Of a DNA stretch of 9,650 nucleotides, positions 6,001-9,650 are shown one piece after another. The notes below the pieces were generated by a model. The model made no database searches. It was not told where the DNA came from and saw only the letters and a program-made list of their open reading frames with translations. This stretch comes from Zoogloeaceae bacterium (GTDB taxonomy: Bacteria > Pseudomonadota > Gammaproteobacteria > Burkholderiales > Rhodocyclaceae). How positions within the stretch are numbered: position 1 is the first letter of the stretch; each line of letters opens with the position of its first letter. The stretch covers positions 1 to 9,650 of the forward strand of contig SSSX01000238.1 of the NCBI GenBank assembly GCA_015657735.1, given 5' to 3'. Made by a program: the position numbers and the translations under genes.

Positions 6001-6951
6001 ATGGCTTCGGGCAGCCTGATGGTTTTCACCGGCAACGCCAACCCCAAGCTGGCCGCAGACGTCGTGCGCCGCCTGGGCAAGTCTCTGGGTTCGGCCACCG
6101 TCGGCCGTTTCTCGGACGGCGAGGTCAATGTCGAACTGCTGGAGAACGTACGCGGCAAGGACGTCTTCGTCCTGCAGCCGACCTGCGTTCCCACCAACGA
6201 CAACATCATGGAACTGCTGATCATGGTGGATGCGCTCAAGCGGGCCTCCGCCGGTCGCATCACCGCAGCCATTCCCTATTTCGGCTACGCCCGTCAGGAC
6301 CGCCGTCCGCGTTCGGCGCGGGTGCCCATCACCGCCAAGGTGGTGGCCAACATGCTGCAGGCGGCGGGCGTCCAGCGCGTCCTCACCGTCGATCTGCACG
6401 CCGACCAGATCCAGGGCTTTTTCGACATTCCGGTGGATAACATCTACGCCGCGCCGGTGCTGCTGGCCGACCTCGAGAAGCAGAAGTACGAGGATCTGAT
6501 GGTGGTGTCGCCGGACGTCGGCGGCGTGGTCCGTGCCCGCGCCTTCGCCAAGCGTCTCGAATGCGATCTGGCGATCATCGACAAGCGCCGTCCGAAGGCC
6601 AATGTGTCCGAAGTGATGAACATCATCGGCGAGGTCGAAGGCCGCACCTGCGTGATCATGGACGACATCGTCGATACCGCCGGCACGCTGTGCAAGGCCG
6701 CCCAGGCGCTGAAGGAAAACGGTGCCAAGCGGGTGATGGCCTACTGCACCCACGCGGTGCTGTCGGGTCCGGCGATCAGCCGCCTGAATGAATCCGACCT
6801 CGACGAGCTGGTGGTCACCGACACCATCCCGCTGTCCGACGAGGCCCGCGCCTGCAAGCGCATCCGCAGTGTGTCGATCGCCGAACTGCTGGCCGACACG
6901 ATCCTGCGGATCAGCAACGAAGAATCCGTCAGCTCGCTGTTCAACGAGTAA
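6001..6951 (+). CDS. prs: Ribose-phosphate pyrophosphokinase (PRPP synthetase)
   Basis: Transfers pyrophosphate from ATP to ribose-5-phosphate to make PRPP, the precursor of purines, pyrimidines, NAD, histidine and tryptophan; a cytoplasmic class I enzyme. The protein is 316 aa, the family length. It contains the conserved RFSDGE stretch, the IPYFGYARQDRR ATP-binding segment, DLHADQIQGFF with His133, the catalytic flexible loop KRRPKANVSE with Lys195 and Arg197, and the PRPP-binding loop DDIVDTAGT at residues 221-229. The frame is open seven codons upstream, to a TTG. ATG 6001 is preferred because AGAGG (5991-5995) sits 5 bp before it and the N-terminus (SLMVFTGNANPKLA) matches relatives. A terminator separates it from tRNA-Gln, and no clear promoter is visible in the 33-bp gap, so read-through or a distal promoter is implied. 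Confidence 0.98.
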   Translation: MASGSLMVFTGNANPKLAADVVRRLGKSLGSATVGRFSDGEVNVELLENVRGKDVFVLQPTCVPTNDNIMELLIMVDALKRASAGRITAAIPYFGYARQDRRPRSARVPITAKVVANMLQAAGVQRVLTVDLHADQIQGFFDIPVDNIYAAPVLLADLEKQKYEDLMVVSPDVGGVVRARAFAKRLECDLAIIDKRRPKANVSEVMNIIGEVEGRTCVIMDDIVDTAGTLCKAAQALKENGAKRVMAYCTHAVLSGPAISRLNESDLDELVVTDTIPLSDEARACKRIRSVSIAELLADTILRISNEESVSSLFNE

Positions 6952-6967
6952 GCCGGTCAGTTTTCGA

Positions 6968-6996
6968 GCCGCCGGGCCTGGCCCGGCGGCTTTTTT
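6968..6996 (+). terminator. Rho-independent terminator after prs
   Basis: A perfect 10-bp stem, GCCGCCGGGC (6968-6977) with GCCCGGCGGC (6981-6990), has a 3-nt loop (CTG) and is followed by six T residues (6991-6996). It begins 17 nt after the prs stop codon and ends 48 bp before rplY. Confidence 0.94.
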
Positions 6997-6998
6997 CG

Positions 6999-7022
6999 GA
7001 CCCGTCTGGTCGCGGTCGGGTC
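6999..7022 (+). promoter_or_regulatory. Weak hairpin in the rplY leader
   Basis: GACCCG (6999-7004) can pair with CGGGTC (7017-7022) around a 12-nt loop, between the prs terminator and the rplY ribosome binding site (GGAG, 7033-7036). It might be part of an rplY leader structure, but a 6-bp stem is expected by chance in DNA this GC-rich. No sigma-70 promoter is recognisable in 6997-7044. Confidence 0.2.
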
Positions 7023-7044
7023 GTCCAACCTCGGAGTAGTTAAC

Positions 7045-7641
7045 ATGACCATCCAGTTCAACGCCAAGACGCGTGAAAAGCAGGGTTCGAGTGCGAGCCG
7101 CCGCCTGCGTCGCGCCGGCAGCGTCCCCGCCATCGTTTACGGTTCCGGCGATCCCGTCCAGGTCGAAGTCGATCACAACGAGATCTTCCACGCCCTGCGC
7201 AACGAAGCCTTCCACGCCTCGGTGCTGGCGATGGTTCTCGACGGCGCCACCCAGTCCGTGATCCTCAAGGACACCCAGTGGCACCCGTACAAGCAGCAGG
7301 TGCTGCACCTGGACTTCCAGCGCGTCGACGCCACCCACCTGATCCACGTGAAGGTGCCGCTGCACTTCGTGAACGGTGACCTCGCCCCGGGCGTCAAGCT
7401 CGAAGGCGGCATGGTGTCGCACCCGATGACCGAAGTGACCGTCGAGTGCCTGCCCGGCGTCCTGCCCGAGTTCATCGAGGTCGACCTGAAGGATCTCAAG
7501 AGCGGCGCGTCGGTCCATGTTTCCGGTCTCAAGCTGCCGGCTGGCGTGAAGGTTCTGACCCACGGTGAAGACCCGGTCGTGGCCACCATCCTGGCGATCC
7601 GCGGTGGCGACGAAGCCGCCGAGGAAACCCCGGCTGCCTGA
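7045..7641 (+). CDS. rplY: 50S ribosomal protein bL25, long CTC/TL5 form
   Basis: Binds 5S rRNA in the large ribosomal subunit. The protein is 198 aa, about twice the 94-aa E. coli L25, and is the two-domain CTC type. The N-terminal 5S-binding domain (about residues 1-92) includes the ASRRLRRAGSVPAIVYG stretch. The C-terminal TL5-like beta domain (about 93-185) includes the pattern IHVKVPLHFVN and VECLPGVLPEFIEVDL. The last ten residues are acidic and alanine-rich. ATG 7045 follows GGAG by 8 nt, a good ribosome binding site. A strong terminator separates it from prs. pth follows after 32 bp, the usual rplY-pth pairing. Confidence 0.97.
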   Translation: MTIQFNAKTREKQGSSASRRLRRAGSVPAIVYGSGDPVQVEVDHNEIFHALRNEAFHASVLAMVLDGATQSVILKDTQWHPYKQQVLHLDFQRVDATHLIHVKVPLHFVNGDLAPGVKLEGGMVSHPMTEVTVECLPGVLPEFIEVDLKDLKSGASVHVSGLKLPAGVKVLTHGEDPVVATILAIRGGDEAAEETPAA

Positions 7642-7673
7642 TCGCGCGGCGGGGTTGCGGGGCGCTTGACGCG

Positions 7674-8273
7674 ATGAGCCAGCTGTCACCCAAGCTCGTC
7701 GTCGGCCTCGGCAACCCCGGTGCCGAATACGCTGAAACCCGGCATAACGCCGGGTTTTGGTTTTGTGAGCGCCTGGCCCGCGAGCTGGGCATCTCCTTCT
7801 CGAAGGAAGCGCGCTTCCACGGCCTCGCCGCCAACGCCCGCGGCGACGGCGTGTGGCTGCTGATGCCGCAGACCTTCATGAACCGCTCCGGCCAGTCGGT
7901 GGCTGCGCTGGCGCGTTTCTATCGCATCGCGCCGGCCGAAATCCTGGTCGTCCACGACGAGCTCGACATTCCGCCCGGCCAGTTGCGTCTCAAGTTCGGC
8001 GGTGGTCTCGGCGGCCACAATGGACTGAAGGACATCACCGCCCACCTGGGCACCCAGGATTACTGGCGCCTGCGGGTCGGCATCGGCCACCCGGGCGACC
8101 GCAACGAAGTGGTCAACTTCGTCCTCAAACCGCCGCGGCGCGAGGAATCCGGGCTCATCGACGAATCGCTCGAGCGCGCACTCCTCGCCTGGCCGCTGAT
8201 CGCCAGGGCCGACTGGAACGCCGCCACGCAGCGTCTCAATACCCGTCCGGCCGCGCCGAAACCGGCGCGCTGA
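7674..8273 (+). CDS. pth: Peptidyl-tRNA hydrolase
   Basis: Releases the peptide from peptidyl-tRNAs that drop off stalled ribosomes, recycling the tRNA; an essential cytoplasmic esterase. The protein is 199 aa, normal for bacterial Pth. It shows the GLGNPG motif with Asn14, the catalytic His24 in TRHNAGFW, Asn70 in FMNRSG, Asp95 in VVHDELD and Asn116 in GGHNGLKD; all active-site residues are present. The C-terminal tail (AAPKPAR) is low-complexity. ATG 7674 has a GGGGC stretch about 10 nt upstream as a modest ribosome binding site. Codons near 7750-7767 (GGG TTT TGG TTT TGT) are unusually T-rich and belong to a terminator-like hairpin inside the gene. The gene downstream is a chemoreceptor rather than the often-seen ychF. 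Confidence 0.97.
   Translation: MSQLSPKLVVGLGNPGAEYAETRHNAGFWFCERLARELGISFSKEARFHGLAANARGDGVWLLMPQTFMNRSGQSVAALARFYRIAPAEILVVHDELDIPPGQLRLKFGGGLGGHNGLKDITAHLGTQDYWRLRVGIGHPGDRNEVVNFVLKPPRREESGLIDESLERALLAWPLIARADWNAATQRLNTRPAAPKPAR
7735..7764 (+). terminator. Terminator-like hairpin inside the start of pth
   Basis: AAACCCGGC (7735-7743) pairs perfectly with GCCGGGTTT (7749-7757) around an ATAAC loop, and the 3' arm runs into TTTTGGTTTT (7755-7764). It lies 62 nt into pth and 94 nt after the rplY stop. It has the form of an intrinsic terminator, though GG interrupts the T-tract. It could end part of the rplY transcripts or attenuate pth when translation does not cover it. Function is inferred. 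Confidence 0.45.
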
Positions 8274-8346
8274 TCGTCGCCCGCCGCTCAAGACCCATCG
8301 CTTCCCGGCCGTAGACCCCACGGCAGGCGGATCTGCTCCGCCCACT

Positions 8347-8351
8347 GGAGG
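8347..8351 (+). promoter_or_regulatory. Strong ribosome binding site of the chemoreceptor gene
   Basis: GGAGG lies 4 nt before the ATG at 8356 (GGAGGAAGA, then ATG). It supports that start and implies independent, efficient translation. The 82-bp gap after pth (8274-8355) also holds a short inverted repeat, GGCGGA (8326-8331) with TCCGCC (8337-8342), without a T-tract. I see no clear promoter there. Confidence 0.7.
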
Positions 8352-8355
8352 AAGA

Positions 8356-9650
8356 ATGCGCAAGTTATCGGACACCCCCATCTGGCTGCGGCTGACCGGC
8401 GCGATCTGGCTGATGCTGCTGATCGCCTGGGGCGGCATGATCGCCTGGGAAACCCGCGTCAATCGCGACACCGCCATCGCCCAGGCGGAGGATTTCGCCC
8501 ACAGCATCCACGAGATGACGATGGCCGGCCTGACCGGCATGATGATCACCGGCACGGTCGGCCAGCGGGAAGTCTTTCTCGACCAGATCAAGCAGCTGTC
8601 GATCATCAAGGATCTGCAGGTCATCCGCGGCGAGGCGGTGAGCAAGCAGTTCGGCACCGGCAGCCGGCCGGCGCCGGCGCTCGACGCCGACGAGCAGGCT
8701 GCGCTGGCGAGCCGCAGCGAGGTGGTGCGCGTCGAGCGGGATGCCGTGGCGGGTGAATACCTGCGCGTCGTCAAGCCGGCGCTGGCGTCCGAGAACTACC
8801 TCGGCAAGAACTGCGTCGCCTGCCATCAGGTTCCGGCCGGCACGCCGCTGGGCGTGGTCAGCATGAAGGTGTCGCTCGACCGCGTGAATGCCGCCGTCGA
8901 CCTCTTCATGTGGCAGCGCATCGTCGCCGCGGCGCTGGTGTCGCTGCCGCTGATCGCCTTCGTGATGTTCTTCATCCGCCGCTTCGTGGTCACGCCGCTC
9001 ACCGAGATGAACCGCAGCCTCGCCGAGATCGCCAAGGGCGAGGGCGACCTGACCCGCCGGCTGAACGTCGCCGGCCAGGACGAGATCGGGCGCACGGCGG
9101 CCACCTTCAACGAGATGCTCGCCACCATCGCCGGGCTGGTGCGCCAGGTCGGCGCGTCGGCCGGGCAGGTCACCAGTTCGGCGCACCAGTTGTCGGCCAG
9201 TGCCAGTCTGGTCGCCGACGGTTCGCGTCGCCAGCACGACCAGTCCGAGCACGCGGCGGCGTCGGTCGACGGCATGGCGGCCAACATCGCCCATGTGGCG
9301 GAGAGCGCCGAGCGGGTGCACCAGCGCTCCCGCGAAAGCCTGCGCCGTGCCGAGGACGGCAGCCGGACCCTCGATTCGCTGGTGGCCGAGGTCGGTCACG
9401 CCGAGGATGCGGTGCGCCAGATGGCCGATTCGGTCGAGCAGTTCGTCGAATCGACGGCGGCGATCACGACGATGACCCGCGAGGTGCGCGAGATCGCCGA
9501 CCAGACCAACCTGCTGGCGCTCAACGCCGCCATCGAAGCCGCCCGCGCCGGCGAGCAAGGCCGGGGCTTCGCGGTGGTGGCCGACGAGGTGCGCAAGCTG
9601 GCCGAAAAGTCGGCCCGTTCGGCCGGCGAGATCGACGCCGTCACCGGGCA
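8356..9650 (+). CDS. Methyl-accepting chemotaxis protein with c-type haem motif, 3' end missing
   Basis: Transmembrane chemoreceptor that signals through CheW/CheA; 431 codons are visible and the gene continues past the window. Domains in order: a short basic N-terminus; TM1 at about 10-30; a periplasmic sensor region of about 155 residues; TM2 at about 189-207; a HAMP domain at about 208-260 (VVTPLTEMNRSLAEIAKGEGDLT, DEIG); and a coiled-coil signalling domain. The conserved hairpin tip reads IADQTNLLALNAAIEAARAG (380-399), then RGFAVVADEVRKLA. Near the end of the sensor is CVACH (Cys153, Cys156, His157), a CXXCH motif for covalent c-type haem, followed by PLGVVSMKV. Its periplasmic location fits cytochrome c maturation. 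This suggests redox, oxygen or NO sensing rather than binding of a diffusible nutrient, an inference. Haem-containing chemoreceptors are known (e.g. DcrA of Desulfovibrio), but I cannot place this sensor in a named family with certainty. Confidence 0.94.
   Translation, partial: MRKLSDTPIWLRLTGAIWLMLLIAWGGMIAWETRVNRDTAIAQAEDFAHSIHEMTMAGLTGMMITGTVGQREVFLDQIKQLSIIKDLQVIRGEAVSKQFGTGSRPAPALDADEQAALASRSEVVRVERDAVAGEYLRVVKPALASENYLGKNCVACHQVPAGTPLGVVSMKVSLDRVNAAVDLFMWQRIVAAALVSLPLIAFVMFFIRRFVVTPLTEMNRSLAEIAKGEGDLTRRLNVAGQDEIGRTAATFNEMLATIAGLVRQVGASAGQVTSSAHQLSASASLVADGSRRQHDQSEHAAASVDGMAANIAHVAESAERVHQRSRESLRRAEDGSRTLDSLVAEVGHAEDAVRQMADSVEQFVESTAAITTMTREVREIADQTNLLALNAAIEAARAGEQGRGFAVVADEVRKLAEKSARSAGEIDAVTG

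Noticed and set aside
5826..6440. Plus-strand frame through tRNA-Gln into prs
   Set aside because: It crosses the tRNA and terminator and is out of frame with prs; no protein family is recognisable.
5986..7689. 567-codon minus-strand open frame across prs and rplY
   Set aside because: It spans two well-identified genes and a terminator; the translation is repetitive and motif-free.
7667..7696. TTGACG just before pth as a -35 element
   Set aside because: No -10-like hexamer lies 16-18 bp downstream; the spacing falls on CCCAAG.
8326..8342. Inverted repeat GGCGGA/TCCGCC before the chemoreceptor, as a pth terminator
   Set aside because: The stem is only 6 bp and no T-tract follows; the ribosome binding site comes straight after it.

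Overview
The window looks like chromosomal core sequence from a GC-rich betaproteobacterium, probably of the Rhodocyclales (Azoarcus/Thauera-like). This rests on codon usage, the gene order and the flavour of the proteins; no database search was possible. I see no insertion sequence, CRISPR array, phage gene or transfer signature.

Left part (1-2506, minus strand): a 3'-truncated dynamin-family GTPase lies downstream of mutM (formamidopyrimidine-DNA glycosylase), with an 80-bp gap. A 173-bp divergent intergenic region (2507-2679) separates them from everything to the right, which reads on the plus strand.

Middle part (2680-5967): an exported, cysteine-free TPR protein, lolB and ispE form a tightly coupled operon (4-bp and 1-bp overlaps). 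tRNA-Gln(UUG) follows ispE after 18 bp and ends in a clean intrinsic terminator. The order TPR-lolB-ispE-tRNA-Gln-prs-rplY-pth matches, from memory, the Pseudomonas aeruginosa PA4667-PA4672 neighbourhood. The TPR gene is therefore a candidate LbcA-type protein, although its signal peptide has no lipobox cysteine.

Right part (6001-9650): prs (PRPP synthetase), followed by a strong terminator, then rplY (bL25, long CTC form) and pth (peptidyl-tRNA hydrolase). A methyl-accepting chemotaxis protein begins after pth and runs off the window. Its periplasmic sensor region carries a c-type haem motif (CVACH).

The most interesting non-coding signals are hidden inside genes. A complete stable-RNA-type promoter lies within ispE, about 270 bp upstream of tRNA-Gln: A/T tract, TTGACG, 17-bp spacer, AATAAT and a GC-only discriminator. 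It is paid for with two consecutive rare ATA codons. A terminator-like hairpin (perfect 9-bp stem and T-rich tail) lies in the first 30 codons of pth, just downstream of rplY. No clearly new multi-gene system is present; the candidates for novelty are these embedded signals, the haem-binding chemoreceptor and the TPR protein.
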